Shown here piece by piece: positions 23,525 to 32,388 of a stretch of DNA of 35,671 nucleotides; within the stretch, counting starts at the first letter, position 1; each line of letters opens with the position of its first letter. The notes under the pieces are model-generated. The model searched no databases, was not told the DNA's origin, and saw only the letters and a program-made list of their open reading frames with translations. A program made the position numbers and the translations under genes. Where the stretch lies: positions 1 through 35,671 of the forward strand of contig DQVH01000010.1 of assembly GCA_015661855.1 (NCBI GenBank), given 5' to 3'. Source of the stretch: Desulfurococcales archaeon (GTDB lineage: Archaea > Thermoproteota > Thermoprotei_A > CAZTBM01 > SZUA-1508).

Positions 23525-23854
23525 ATGAGCAAGGACAAAGAGAAAACTGTAGACATAGGTTTAGACATTAGAAAACTAGACGTTGAAGTACTAGAGAAAG
23601 TACTAAGTGAAGCAGAAAGGAGTATACGAAAATATCTAGCTAAAAATATAGGGATGGAGTATCTAAGTGACACCACAATTATCTTAAAAGCTGAGATAAT
23701 TAACAATAAAGTTGTATTCACTATTGATACACATTTTTCTGCACCTAAAGTACTCAATTTAGACTATGAGAAAATACTTGATGAGGCTATAGAGAGAACG
23801 TTTAAAATCATAGAGAGGAGGCTTAAATCTCTTGGAGGAGAAGATAAAAAATAA
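23525..23854 (+). CDS. DUF3194 family protein
   Basis: The 109-residue protein follows prefoldin beta, the usual site of archaeal DUF3194. The sequence has mixed alpha/beta character: VEVLEKVLSEAERSIRKYLAKNI, then an ILKAEIINNKVVFTIDTHFSAP strand pair, and a C-terminal helix. No catalytic motif is seen. A role with prefoldin or in translation has not been shown. It overlaps the DHH gene by 23 bases. Confidence 0.75.
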   Translation: MSKDKEKTVDIGLDIRKLDVEVLEKVLSEAERSIRKYLAKNIGMEYLSDTTIILKAEIINNKVVFTIDTHFSAPKVLNLDYEKILDEAIERTFKIIERRLKSLGGEDKK

Positions 23855-24878
23855 CATAAAGGAATTTGTTAATAAACTAGAGACAACACCTATACATAAC
23901 GCTGTTATAACAACACATAGGAATGCCGATCCCGATGCTATAGCATCAGCATATACTCTAAGTAAACTTATAGAGAAGGTGAAGGCTAATGTTAAAGTCT
24001 ACATAATCTTACCGGAAGGATTAAGTGCTCTATCAAAGAGACTCATCGAATACTTAAATGTAGACATTAAAACACTTAGCCCTAAAGACGTAGATAGCGA
24101 GTTCTGGGAGAGCGTAGATACAATATTCATTGTCGATACATGTTCATTGGAACAACTTGGCCCGCTAAAACATGTAGTCATGGAGAAGTATGGAAAGTTG
24201 AAAGTATTCATAGTAGATCACCACTTTGCACATAAGAATCTTACCAAACTAGCTTATACAACACTAATACTAAGTGATGCTCGTTCAACAACAGAAATAA
24301 TATTTACCCTATATGAGAGCCTAGGACTGGAGATTACAGAAACTATAGCCAACCTAATGCTAGCCGGTATAGTCTACGATACTAGACACTTCATACTAGC
24401 ACGGCCTGAAACATTCAATATTGTAGCTAGTTTAATAAGGTATGGTGCAAAGTACGCTACAGTATTAAAAGCGCTCCAAACAAAAATGGAGATTCCCGAG
24501 AGAATAGCTAGACTTAAAGCTGCACAACGAATGCAAATATATAGAATTAACGAATGGATTATAGTTGTAACTCATGTTGGAGCATATGAAGCTAGTGCAG
24601 CAAGAGCATTACTAGATTTAGGAGCTGATGTAGCATTTGTTGCATCAGAGGATAAAGGTGAAGTTAGAGTATCAGCTAGAGCCAAAGAAGAATTCTATAA
24701 AGGAACAGGAGTACATTTAGGCAAAGATATTATGAAGCCTCTTGGAGAATTCCTGCAGGGAGGTGGTGGAGGTCACGAAACAGCAGCTGCAGCTTCAGGT
24801 AGAGGTTCAGCAGAACTAGCACTCATTAAGTGTATAGAGCTATTAAAGAACCGTCTAAAACAGGTGACTTCAAAATGA
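23832..24878 (+). CDS. DHH/DHHA1 phosphoesterase (NrnA-like)
   Basis: The 348-residue enzyme has all DHH metal motifs: THRNADPDA (D33, D35), VDTC (D102), the DHH triplet at 129-131, and D183 in YDTRH. The C-terminal DHHA1 domain has GGGGHETAAAASG near residues 310-322. It resembles bacterial NrnA, which degrades nanoRNAs or removes the 3' phosphate of pAp; a cyclic-dinucleotide phosphodiesterase is another possibility. The start is TTG within DUF3194. Its stop overlaps the EcfA ATG (ATGA). In contrast to the RecJ-like protein at 6000-7301, this one is catalytically complete. Confidence 0.88.
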   Translation: MEEKIKNNIKEFVNKLETTPIHNAVITTHRNADPDAIASAYTLSKLIEKVKANVKVYIILPEGLSALSKRLIEYLNVDIKTLSPKDVDSEFWESVDTIFIVDTCSLEQLGPLKHVVMEKYGKLKVFIVDHHFAHKNLTKLAYTTLILSDARSTTEIIFTLYESLGLEITETIANLMLAGIVYDTRHFILARPETFNIVASLIRYGAKYATVLKALQTKMEIPERIARLKAAQRMQIYRINEWIIVVTHVGAYEASAARALLDLGADVAFVASEDKGEVRVSARAKEEFYKGTGVHLGKDIMKPLGEFLQGGGGGHETAAAASGRGSAELALIKCIELLKNRLKQVTSK

Positions 24879-25738
24879 CCGAGGCGATTAGAGTAGAGAA
24901 TCTAACATTTTACTATGAAGGTGAAGTAAAACCCGCTCTTAAGAACATAAATTTATCAATTAATGAAGGTGAATACGTAATTATAACAGGCCCATCAGGT
25001 AGCGGTAAATCTACATTATGTAGAACATTTAATGGTCTCATACCACACTTCTATAAGGGTAAGATGGAGGGAGAAGTTTACGTTAAAGGTTTAAGGGTAA
25101 AAGAACATTCTGTGAGAGAGTTATCAAAAATTGTTGGAATGGTATTCCAGGAACCTGAGAACCAAGTTTTAACATTAAGTGTTAAAGATGAAATAGCTTT
25201 TGGTTTAGAGAATTTAGGCTACCCACCCAATGTGATAGAGGATAGGATTGAACACGTACTAGACGTAATGGGTATTAAGCATCTGAAAAATAAAGTTATA
25301 TTTGAGCTTTCAGGTGGAGAACTACAAAAGGTTATAGTAGCATCAATACTAGCTATGAACCCAGACATACTAGTATTCGATGAGCCAACATCAAATATGG
25401 ACCCTAAGAGTGCACTAGACTTTCTAAAGTACACTGTCAAAATTAATAAAGAATATGGGAAAACAGTTATAATAGTTGAACATAGACTAGACTATATTAT
25501 ATCATATGCGTCAAAAATAGTAGTCTTAAATGATGGGGAAATTGTTGCCATAGGTAATCCTAGAAAAGTGTTGATGGAGGATATACTTGAAGACATAGGT
25601 ATTTCAATACCCCAAATACCCCTTCTATTCAAAAAGTTAAAAAGACTACTACCTTGCTGTGAAACTCCATTAACCATAGAAGAAGCACTAAGCCTATTGG
25701 GGAGGGTAATTGCGGAAGGTAGCTATAGAGGTACATGA
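24875..25738 (+). CDS. ecfA1: ECF transporter ATPase component (EcfA, first)
   Basis: One of two ABC ATPases of an energy-coupling factor vitamin transporter. Motifs are the P-loop GPSGSGKST, Q-loop FQEPENQVL, signature LSGGELQK, Walker B ILVFDEPTSNMD, and the H-switch VEHRLD. The ATG at 24875 is chosen over the in-frame GTG at 24830 because AGGTGA lies eight bases upstream and the ATG overlaps the DHH stop as ATGA. It overlaps the second ATPase by 29 bases. Confidence 0.92.
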   Translation: MTEAIRVENLTFYYEGEVKPALKNINLSINEGEYVIITGPSGSGKSTLCRTFNGLIPHFYKGKMEGEVYVKGLRVKEHSVRELSKIVGMVFQEPENQVLTLSVKDEIAFGLENLGYPPNVIEDRIEHVLDVMGIKHLKNKVIFELSGGELQKVIVASILAMNPDILVFDEPTSNMDPKSALDFLKYTVKINKEYGKTVIIVEHRLDYIISYASKIVVLNDGEIVAIGNPRKVLMEDILEDIGISIPQIPLLFKKLKRLLPCCETPLTIEEALSLLGRVIAEGSYRGT

Positions 25739-26573
25739 TCTCTGGTTTAAATATAATCACTCCAATGAGTGGGTTCTAAAGGGAATAAATCTTACAGTAA
25801 AGGTAGGGGAGAAAGTAGCTATTCTTGGGGAAAACGGTTCAGGTAAAACTACATTAATAAAGCACTTTAATGGACTATTAAAACCGTGTAATGGTGTTGT
25901 GAAAGTTTTCGGTGTTGATACACGATTCGCAAGTGTAGCTAAGCTTGCTAGAAGAGTGGGTATTGTTTTTCAGAATCCTTTACACCAATTCTTCTCTGAA
26001 ACGGTATGGGATGAAGTAGCCTATGCACTATACAATTTCGGTTATAGTGAAGAGGAAATTGAGAGAAGAGTAGAGTACACACTAAAACTAATGGACCTCT
26101 ACGACCTTAGATATAAATCACCATTTACCCTAAGTGGTGGTGAGATGAGGAGACTAGCACTAGCATCAATACTAGTTTACAATCCCGACATAATAGTTAT
26201 AGATGAGCCAACAATAGGTCAAGACGCTAAACATAAACGTAAACTAGCAGAAATACTGAATACTCTAGCGAACATGGGTAAAACAGTGATAGTTGTTACC
26301 CACGATATTGAGTTTGCTATAGAATATTTTCCACGAATAATAGTGTTAAGTAGTGGAAAAATAATAGCTGATGGATCTCCAAATAAAATAATATACGATG
26401 ATAATATAGTTAACAGAGCTAACATAATTAGACCGCCAATAATATCATTAATAATAGAGTTGAGTAAGAGATATAATGTAGATGTTGACCTTTCGAAGAC
26501 AAAATTTGATGAAATAGTAAGAGAAATTATAAACATTATTAGGAGGAAGGAAAGCAGTCTTGGCATTCGCTAG
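25710..26573 (+). CDS. ecfA2: ECF transporter ATPase component (EcfA', second)
   Basis: The second ATPase has P-loop GENGSGKTT, FQNPLHQFF, signature LSGGEMRRL, Walker B VIDEPTIGQD and VTHDIEF. The last 40 residues are a helix-rich tail with a basic end. The TTG start is directly behind GGAGGG and lies inside ecfA1. It overlaps ecfT by 14 bases. Two different ATPases plus EcfT form the shared energising module of group II ECF systems. Confidence 0.92.
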   Translation: MRKVAIEVHDLWFKYNHSNEWVLKGINLTVKVGEKVAILGENGSGKTTLIKHFNGLLKPCNGVVKVFGVDTRFASVAKLARRVGIVFQNPLHQFFSETVWDEVAYALYNFGYSEEEIERRVEYTLKLMDLYDLRYKSPFTLSGGEMRRLALASILVYNPDIIVIDEPTIGQDAKHKRKLAEILNTLANMGKTVIVVTHDIEFAIEYFPRIIVLSSGKIIADGSPNKIIYDDNIVNRANIIRPPIISLIIELSKRYNVDVDLSKTKFDEIVREIINIIRRKESSLGIR

Positions 26574-27339
26574 TAGATTGTATACAGCATTTATTTATAG
26601 AAGAGAGGATAAATTTCTATTTAAACTCAATCCATTACTAAAAATAGTATCACTAATACCACTATCACTGATAGTAACAGTATTGTATTCGCCTATAAGT
26701 TTAACATTATACTTGGCGGTAATTCTTTTGTTAGCATACTTTCTAGCTAACCTACATAGATGTGTAGAGAGTGTATTAACGTTGAAATACTTCTTCATAG
26801 TAATATTTACGGTAATATACGTTTATACTTCATACCCTCAGCTTGTACTTAACGTATACGGCTTAGTCTACGCATATACCACTACCTTAAGGTTTATTAT
26901 ATTGATTATATTATTTTCTTTATTCATTTCAACTACGAATATTACGGACTTAGCTTATGCATTAACTAAACTAGGGTTACCTTATGAAATCGCGTTTACA
27001 CTAGCATTAACAGTGAGATTTATACCAACAATAGCTAGGGATATTCAAGCTGTTTATGATGCTCAAAGGTCTAGAGGTTTAGAGTTAGAGCGTGGTGGAT
27101 TCTTTAGGAGACTAAAAAATTTATCTGCTATTCTAATACCTGCATTTACAACTACACTTATGAGAGTGGATAAAGTAGCAGAGGCATTAGAGAGTAGAGC
27201 TTTTGGAACGGTAAAGAAGAGAACCTATCTAAGTAGTGTAAATGTTGGCCATCAGGATATACTATTCTTGTTATTCTCCATTATCCTAGTACTAGCTATT
27301 TACTATTTAGATGTAAATATGCGATTACCTACTCTTTAG
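26560..27339 (+). CDS. ecfT: ECF transporter transmembrane component EcfT
   Basis: EcfT couples the ATPases to substrate-binding S components. The 259-residue protein shows about five or six hydrophobic helices and the two Ala-Arg-Gly coupling motifs, AQRSRGLEL and ALESRAFG, near residues 170 and 216. The start is TTG behind AGGAGGAAGG. No EcfS gene (such as BioY or ThiT) occurs in the window, so S components must be elsewhere and the substrate is unknown. The 3' end overlaps the opposite-strand MTHFS-like gene by 15 bases. Confidence 0.9.
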   Translation: MAFASRLYTAFIYRREDKFLFKLNPLLKIVSLIPLSLIVTVLYSPISLTLYLAVILLLAYFLANLHRCVESVLTLKYFFIVIFTVIYVYTSYPQLVLNVYGLVYAYTTTLRFIILIILFSLFISTTNITDLAYALTKLGLPYEIAFTLALTVRFIPTIARDIQAVYDAQRSRGLELERGGFFRRLKNLSAILIPAFTTTLMRVDKVAEALESRAFGTVKKRTYLSSVNVGHQDILFLLFSIILVLAIYYLDVNMRLPTL

Positions 27340-28065
27340 AATATACTTTACTATTGGTAGTGATTTAAGTTCCTCATTTAATATTTCAGGTATTATACCT
27401 ATAGGTCTCTCCTCCCTCTCTATAACATTCATAATTCTTGTTGGTGTAACTATAGTATCAACTGGTACGTCATGTATGCTTCTCTTTAATGGTACATCTA
27501 ATACTTGGAGATCGTGAACCACTGTTATAATTGGGACCTCTCTATTAATACTTCCACACTCTAAAAGTATTGCGTACTCTAGATCACTATAGCCTCCACC
27601 CTTACCTAACCTAACACCATTAACTCTCGAAACCACTACAGATCCCACAATGAAAACATCTATTCTAGGTATATCCTGTGGTTTAATAACAATTTTACCA
27701 TACCTAAACGCTCCTTTAATCGTTGATGCTTCACTAATTACTGATCTAGGTAGGTTTCTTCCATCTAATATGATAAATCCATTTCTTAGTCTAGGTGTTG
27801 GCATAACTATAGTCTTACCCTTCAATAAGAGTATACGCCTAATCTCCCTTAGAGGTGAATCAGGATCAACTTTTACAACTTTAGCGCGTTTAACTATATC
27901 TAGCAATGAAGCCTTAATACATGCAGTTTCTGAGCCATGAAAATTAGGTATTCTACCATATACTGGTTTAGGGAATTTAGCAACTCCCCTCTCCTCGAGA
28001 AGACCCCATATTTTATTTCTTAACTCCTCCTTCCAGCTAGCTTTAGACATATCGCTTTCAACCAT
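27325..28065 (-). CDS. 5-formyltetrahydrofolate cyclo-ligase family protein
   Basis: The 246-residue protein resembles the MTHFS superfamily: an N-terminal helix KEELRNKIWGLLEERG, Asp/Ser strand KVVKVDPDSPLREIR, and the ligand-binding GVRLGKGGGYSDLEYAIL. True MTHFS converts 5-formyl-THF to methenyl-THF with ATP. The group with KGGGYSDLEYA is closer to MTHFSD-like proteins, whose substrate is uncertain, and crenarchaea often use modified pterins. ATG 28050 is an alternative start. A possible TATA box lies about 30 bases upstream on this strand, so the transcript may be leaderless. Confidence 0.75.
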   Translation of the reverse strand: MVESDMSKASWKEELRNKIWGLLEERGVAKFPKPVYGRIPNFHGSETACIKASLLDIVKRAKVVKVDPDSPLREIRRILLLKGKTIVMPTPRLRNGFIILDGRNLPRSVISEASTIKGAFRYGKIVIKPQDIPRIDVFIVGSVVVSRVNGVRLGKGGGYSDLEYAILLECGSINREVPIITVVHDLQVLDVPLKRSIHDVPVDTIVTPTRIMNVIEREERPIGIIPEILNEELKSLPIVKYILKSR

Positions 28066-28092
28066 GAACGCCTATAGGTAAGGACAAGATAG

Positions 28093-28100
28093 CTTTATAT
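28093..28100. promoter_or_regulatory. Shared TATA-like element between the MTHFS-like gene and EF-2
   Basis: CTTTATAT on the + strand reads ATATAAAG on the minus strand. Plus-strand spacing predicts initiation near 28123 and a 38-base leader for EF-2. Minus-strand spacing predicts initiation about 28068, next to the ATG at 28065. The purine-rich BRE-like GGGA sits upstream of it in minus orientation. Only one TATA-like element is evident in the 95-base gap, so it may serve both directions. Confidence 0.45.
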
Positions 28101-28160
28101 TCCCGGACACTATCTAAGAAACCAACGGTAAGAATGATAAAAAGTTAGCGGTGTAACCCC

Positions 28161-30371
28161 ATGGTTAAGTATAAAATGGTAAAGGATATAATTAAGATAA
28201 TGAACAACCTTGAGCAAGTTAGAAACATAGGTATAATAGCACACGTAGATCACGGTAAAACAACCACTTCAGATCATCTTCTAATGGCAGCTGGTATACT
28301 ATCACCTAAAGTTGCTGGGGAAGCTCTAGCTCTAGACTATTTAGATGTAGAGCAGCGTAGAGGTATTACAGTTAAATCAGCAAACATAAGTCTATATCAC
28401 GAGTATGAAGGTAAACCATATGTAATTAACCTTATCGATACACCAGGTCATGTTGACTTTTCAGGTAAGGTAACACGAGCTTTAAGAGTACTTGATGGAG
28501 CTCTAGTAATAGTTGATGCTGTAGAGGGTGTTATGACACAAACGGAAACAGTACTAAGACAGGCATTAGAGGAGAGAGTTAGACCACTACTCTACATAAA
28601 TAAAGTTGACAGGTTAATTAAAGAGTTAAAGTTAACACCAAGTGAAGTTCAGCAAAGACTAGTTCAAATAATTAAGGAGATTAATGGCTTAATAGATCTA
28701 TATGCTGAACCACAATTTAGAGATAAATGGAAACTTGATCCAGCTAAGGGTATGGTAGCCTTCGGTTCAGCTAAAGATAAGTGGGGTTTCACAGTACCAT
28801 ATGCTCAAAAGAAGGGTATCAAGTTTAGTGATGTCTACGAGGCATACCGTAGAGGCCCTGAGGGGGTAGAGGAGTTAGCTAAAACCGCACCACTACATGA
28901 ATCACTATTAGACATGATAGTTAAATTCATACCAAACCCATTAGAAGCGCAAAGATACCGTATACCTAAAATCTGGCGTGGCGATCTAAATTCACCTGTA
29001 GGTAAAGCAATGGTTGAGTGCGATCCCGATGGCCCAACAGTATTATTTGTAAACAATATTAATATAGATCCGCATGCAGGCCTTGTAGCAACCGGTAGAA
29101 TATTCTCAGGAGTAATAGAGGACGGTAAAGAGCTATGGCTTGTACAAGCTAGATCACCAGGTAAAGTCCTACAAACAAGTATATACATGGGCCCATATAG
29201 GGAAGTCGTTGATAAAGTACCTGCAGGAAACATAGTAGCAGTTCTAGGATTGGAAAGAGCTAGAGCAGGTGAAACAGCTATATCACCAGAATATAAGGAT
29301 GTAATGGTGCCATTTGAGAAGCTAAAGTATATATCCGAACCAGTAGTAACAATAGCTGTAGAGCCAAAGAATAGTAGAGACTTAACTAAACTAATAGATG
29401 TGTTACACAAAATGAGTATTGAAGACCCCAACCTCGTAGTCAAAATAAATGAGGAAACCGGAGAATACTTAATATCAGGTATGGGCCACTTACACCTAGA
29501 AATAGTACTCACATTAATGAAGGAGAATTATGGATTAGAGGTTGTAACATCACCACCAATAATAGTTTATAGAGAGAGTATTAAAGCGTCATCAAAGATA
29601 TTTGAGGGTAAATCGCCAAACAAACATAACAAAGTCTATATTAGTGTAGAACCACTAGACGAAACAACAATTAAACTAATACAGGAGGGTGTTGTTAGGG
29701 AGGATCAGGATAGACGTGAAAGAGCTAAAATACTGAGAGAGCAGGCTGGATGGGATGCAGATGAAGCCAGAAATATATGGGCTATAGATGAAAGAATTAA
29801 CGTATTCATAGACTTAACTAAGGGTGTACAGCATCTACGTGAAGTTAAGGAAACAATAATTGGTGGATTCAGGTTAGCCATGAGTGAAGGCCCTCTAGCA
29901 CATGAGCCTGTTAGAGGAGTAAAAGTAATATTACATGACGCAATAATACATGAAGATCCAGCACATAGAGGTCCGGCACAACTATACCCTGCAGTCAGAA
30001 ATGCTATATTCGCTGGAATGCTTACAGCTAAACCAACACTACTAGAGCCTATTCAGAAGATAGACATTAAGACACCAATGGAGTATATGGGTGATATTAC
30101 AAGAGTTATAACACAGAGAAGAGGGAGAATCTTAAACGTTATACATCAAGGACCTATAGTGAGAATTATAGGTGAAATACCGGTAGCCGAAAGTCATGAT
30201 CTAGCGTCTGTGCTTAGAGGAGTCTCAGCAGGAAGAGCATTCTGGGGTACAGAATTTAGTAGATGGGCACCAGTACCTGATAACCTGCTACCCGAAATCA
30301 TAAGGAAGATTAGAGAAAGGAAGGGACTACCTCCAGAACCACCTAAAGTAGAAGATTTCATAGGTCCATAA
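28161..30371 (+). CDS. fusA: Elongation factor 2 (aEF-2)
   Basis: EF-2 is the GTPase that drives ribosome translocation. The 736-residue protein has P-loop AHVDHGKTT (27-35), switch II DTPGHVDF, NKVD, and the five-domain archaeal layout. The domain IV tip has HEDPAHRGPAQLYPAVRNA, containing the His that is turned into diphthamide. The C-terminus RERKGLPPEPPKVEDFIGP is typical. The start is ATG 28161 with N-terminus MVKYKMVKDIIKIMNNLEQVRNIGI as expected. Confidence 0.97.
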   Translation: MVKYKMVKDIIKIMNNLEQVRNIGIIAHVDHGKTTTSDHLLMAAGILSPKVAGEALALDYLDVEQRRGITVKSANISLYHEYEGKPYVINLIDTPGHVDFSGKVTRALRVLDGALVIVDAVEGVMTQTETVLRQALEERVRPLLYINKVDRLIKELKLTPSEVQQRLVQIIKEINGLIDLYAEPQFRDKWKLDPAKGMVAFGSAKDKWGFTVPYAQKKGIKFSDVYEAYRRGPEGVEELAKTAPLHESLLDMIVKFIPNPLEAQRYRIPKIWRGDLNSPVGKAMVECDPDGPTVLFVNNINIDPHAGLVATGRIFSGVIEDGKELWLVQARSPGKVLQTSIYMGPYREVVDKVPAGNIVAVLGLERARAGETAISPEYKDVMVPFEKLKYISEPVVTIAVEPKNSRDLTKLIDVLHKMSIEDPNLVVKINEETGEYLISGMGHLHLEIVLTLMKENYGLEVVTSPPIIVYRESIKASSKIFEGKSPNKHNKVYISVEPLDETTIKLIQEGVVREDQDRRERAKILREQAGWDADEARNIWAIDERINVFIDLTKGVQHLREVKETIIGGFRLAMSEGPLAHEPVRGVKVILHDAIIHEDPAHRGPAQLYPAVRNAIFAGMLTAKPTLLEPIQKIDIKTPMEYMGDITRVITQRRGRILNVIHQGPIVRIIGEIPVAESHDLASVLRGVSAGRAFWGTEFSRWAPVPDNLLPEIIRKIRERKGLPPEPPKVEDFIGP

Positions 30372-30408
30372 AATACAGCCTATAAGCTCTTAAACTTCCC
30401 TCACATTA

Positions 30409-31533
30409 GTGGGGTGTTGTATATTTAGTGAAGACAAATTAAAGGTTAATAGAAGACAGCTAAAAAGGATTATACAGGAGCTTTCAAAGTGGAAAGCTCC
30501 AGCAACAATACTCTTAAGTCTATATATACCTCCAGGAAGACACATAGGCGACGTATTAAATCTATTAAGACAGGAACTTGCAATAACAGACAACATTAAG
30601 TTGAAAAGGACAAGAGATGCAGTTAAAAGAGCTCTCTCAGCAGCAATAGATAGGCTAGCTATGATCAGAAAGAATCCTGAAAACGGATTAGTCGTATTTT
30701 CAGGAGTTAATGTTGAAACAGGAGACTTCATATGCTTAATCTTTAGCCCACCTGATCCTGTCCCAGTATACTTCTATAGGACGGATAAGGAATTTCATCT
30801 CGAATTCCTAAAGGATATGGTTGAGGAATCACAGGTATACGGCTTAATATTAATAGAGAGAGATCAAGCAACAATAGGTGTTCTTAAGGGATCTAGATTA
30901 ATGGTACTAGATGAAATAGAAGACTACATACCCGGAAAACACCATAAGGGAGGCCAAAGTCAAAGAAGATTTGATAGAATAATAGAGCAACTTGTACAAA
31001 ACTTCTACAAAAAGGTTGCAGAAAGAGCGAAAGAACGCTTCCTACCACTACTAAATGAGGGGAAACTAGCCGGTATACTTATAGGTGGACCAGGCTATGC
31101 AAAATACGATTTCGTAGAAGGTAAGTACTTAGACTATAGACTTCAATCTAAAATCCTAACTCCACTATACGACGTCTCATACCAGGGTGAATCAGGATTA
31201 AGAGAGCTAGTAATGAGAGCTCATGAAAAACTTAAAAGCCAGAGATATGTAGGTGCATTAAAAGCTATTGAGGAATTCAAATTACACATAGTTAAAGACG
31301 ACGGATTAGCTGTATACGGTGATGAAGACGTTAAAAACGCTCTACGACAAGGACTACTAAAAGTAATAATAGTCCATGAGGATAGGCGGGATGTAGATCA
31401 GTTAGTGGATGAAGCCAAAAACTACGGTACAGAATGCCATATAGTAAATGATGAAATACCCGAAGGAGAATGGATAAAGAAAACATTTAATGGAATAGTA
31501 GGTATACTTAGATATAAAGTTCAAATCGCATAG
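30409..31533 (+). CDS. prf1: Peptide chain release factor aRF1
   Basis: aRF1 recognises all three stops and releases the peptide. The 374-residue sequence carries GGQ at residues 181-183 (HHKGGQSQRRF) for hydrolysis, and the N-domain stop-reading loop reads DNIKLKRTR (NIKL at 62-65 instead of the NIKS of eukaryotes). The C-terminal domain has LIGGPGYAKYDFVEG and ends FNGIVGILRY. The GTG start (MGCCIFSEDK) is the only start codon near the expected N-terminus; no clear ribosome binding site precedes it. It follows EF-2 by 37 bases. Confidence 0.95.
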   Translation: MGCCIFSEDKLKVNRRQLKRIIQELSKWKAPATILLSLYIPPGRHIGDVLNLLRQELAITDNIKLKRTRDAVKRALSAAIDRLAMIRKNPENGLVVFSGVNVETGDFICLIFSPPDPVPVYFYRTDKEFHLEFLKDMVEESQVYGLILIERDQATIGVLKGSRLMVLDEIEDYIPGKHHKGGQSQRRFDRIIEQLVQNFYKKVAERAKERFLPLLNEGKLAGILIGGPGYAKYDFVEGKYLDYRLQSKILTPLYDVSYQGESGLRELVMRAHEKLKSQRYVGALKAIEEFKLHIVKDDGLAVYGDEDVKNALRQGLLKVIIVHEDRRDVDQLVDEAKNYGTECHIVNDEIPEGEWIKKTFNGIVGILRYKVQIA

Positions 31534-31586
31534 TAACACGTATTCTATAAACATTACCTTTTTAAATATAAACATTATTAAAAACA

Positions 31587-31596
31587 TTTTTATATC
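31587..31596 (+). promoter_or_regulatory. TATA box for the small membrane protein gene
   Basis: TTTTTATATC within a very AT-rich 123-base gap predicts initiation near 31620, with GGAGGG at 31642-31647 ahead of the ATG at 31657. The nearby TACGTA palindrome (31600-31605) is noted but unexplained. Confidence 0.5.
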
Positions 31597-31656
31597 TACT
31601 ACGTAGAAATAGCTAGGCAGAAATGAAATTTTTGTTTAAAAGGAGGGATTTAGAGA

Positions 31657-31974
31657 ATGAGTAGAGACCAAATCATAGGCTTACTATTACTGGTAGGCTC
31701 AATAATAGTGATAGTAGTGTATGGATGGATAATCTTCTTCATTGAAGCATGGAGTTTAATATTACTAAAGCTTACAGCATTCATTGGAGTTGCTGCCGTA
31801 CTAGGTATATTAGCATGGATTGGTTACACTTTAGCAACAACACCTCCCCCTAAACCTATTGAGGAGATAGAAAAGGAAATCGAGAAGGAACTTAAAGAGC
31901 TGGAAGAGTCAATGAAATCTGAGGAGGGAAAAGGTAAAGAGGAAAAGAAAGTAGAGAGCGAGAGTAAACAGTAA
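31657..31974 (+). CDS. Small membrane protein with two TM helices and a charged cytosolic tail
   Basis: Not recognised. The 105-residue protein has two hydrophobic helices (about 5-30 and 33-61), a PPPKP hinge, and a tail of alternating Glu and Lys from residue 68 onward, predicted as a helix or coiled coil. GGAGGG lies nine bases before the ATG, a strong site. The tail would face the cytosol if the loop is outside. It begins the membrane-protein-rich block that contains the nuclease gene. No enzymatic motif is present. Confidence 0.7.
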   Translation: MSRDQIIGLLLLVGSIIVIVVYGWIIFFIEAWSLILLKLTAFIGVAAVLGILAWIGYTLATTPPPKPIEEIEKEIEKELKELEESMKSEEGKGKEEKKVESESKQ

Positions 31975-32065
31975 AACATAAAATATTGAAGATCTAGCAA
32001 AGGTAATTAAGTGTAAACGCTTTTTACTCTATTGAGTATACTTTTATCTAGTAGGTGCTACAGTA

Positions 32066-32356
32066 TTGGAGCTAATAGTCCCCTTACTAATACTTATAAT
32101 TAGCTTAACAATAATAGATATAGCAGTAACATTCACAGCCTACATCTCCCATAGTTCACTCTTAAACTATAACCTTATAAGGAGGATAGCACTTCTAAAA
32201 TTACTATCTAGCATATTCTACGTAATAGTAGCCTGGATAGCTTATACCTTTGGAGGTAGAAAAGTTAAGGAGATAGTTCTCGTCATAAGCTTCTTAATAA
32301 ACATATTCCTAATAGCTATGGTATGGTTAAATGTAGTTTCACTTTACATAACCTAA
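32066..32356 (+). CDS. Small three-helix membrane protein of unknown function
   Basis: Not recognised. The 96-residue protein is almost all hydrophobic, with helices about 2-28, 45-63 and 69-94, separated by short basic loops (LIRRIALLK, GGRKVKE). The start is TTG after GGTG (32053-32056). A TATA-like GCTTTTTAC near 32019 may drive it. It precedes the PD-(D/E)XK gene by 32 bases, and no similar protein is seen elsewhere in the window. Confidence 0.6.
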   Translation: MELIVPLLILIISLTIIDIAVTFTAYISHSSLLNYNLIRRIALLKLLSSIFYVIVAWIAYTFGGRKVKEIVLVISFLINIFLIAMVWLNVVSLYIT

Positions 32357-32388
32357 TGTTCTCCACAGAGTATTAGAGGAAAATAGTT

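Noticed and set aside
28835..29512. 225-codon reading frame on the minus strand inside EF-2
   Set aside because: It is fully covered by the EF-2 coding frame, is rich in Ser and Thr as expected from antisense of an A-rich gene, and shows no ribosome binding site or family match.
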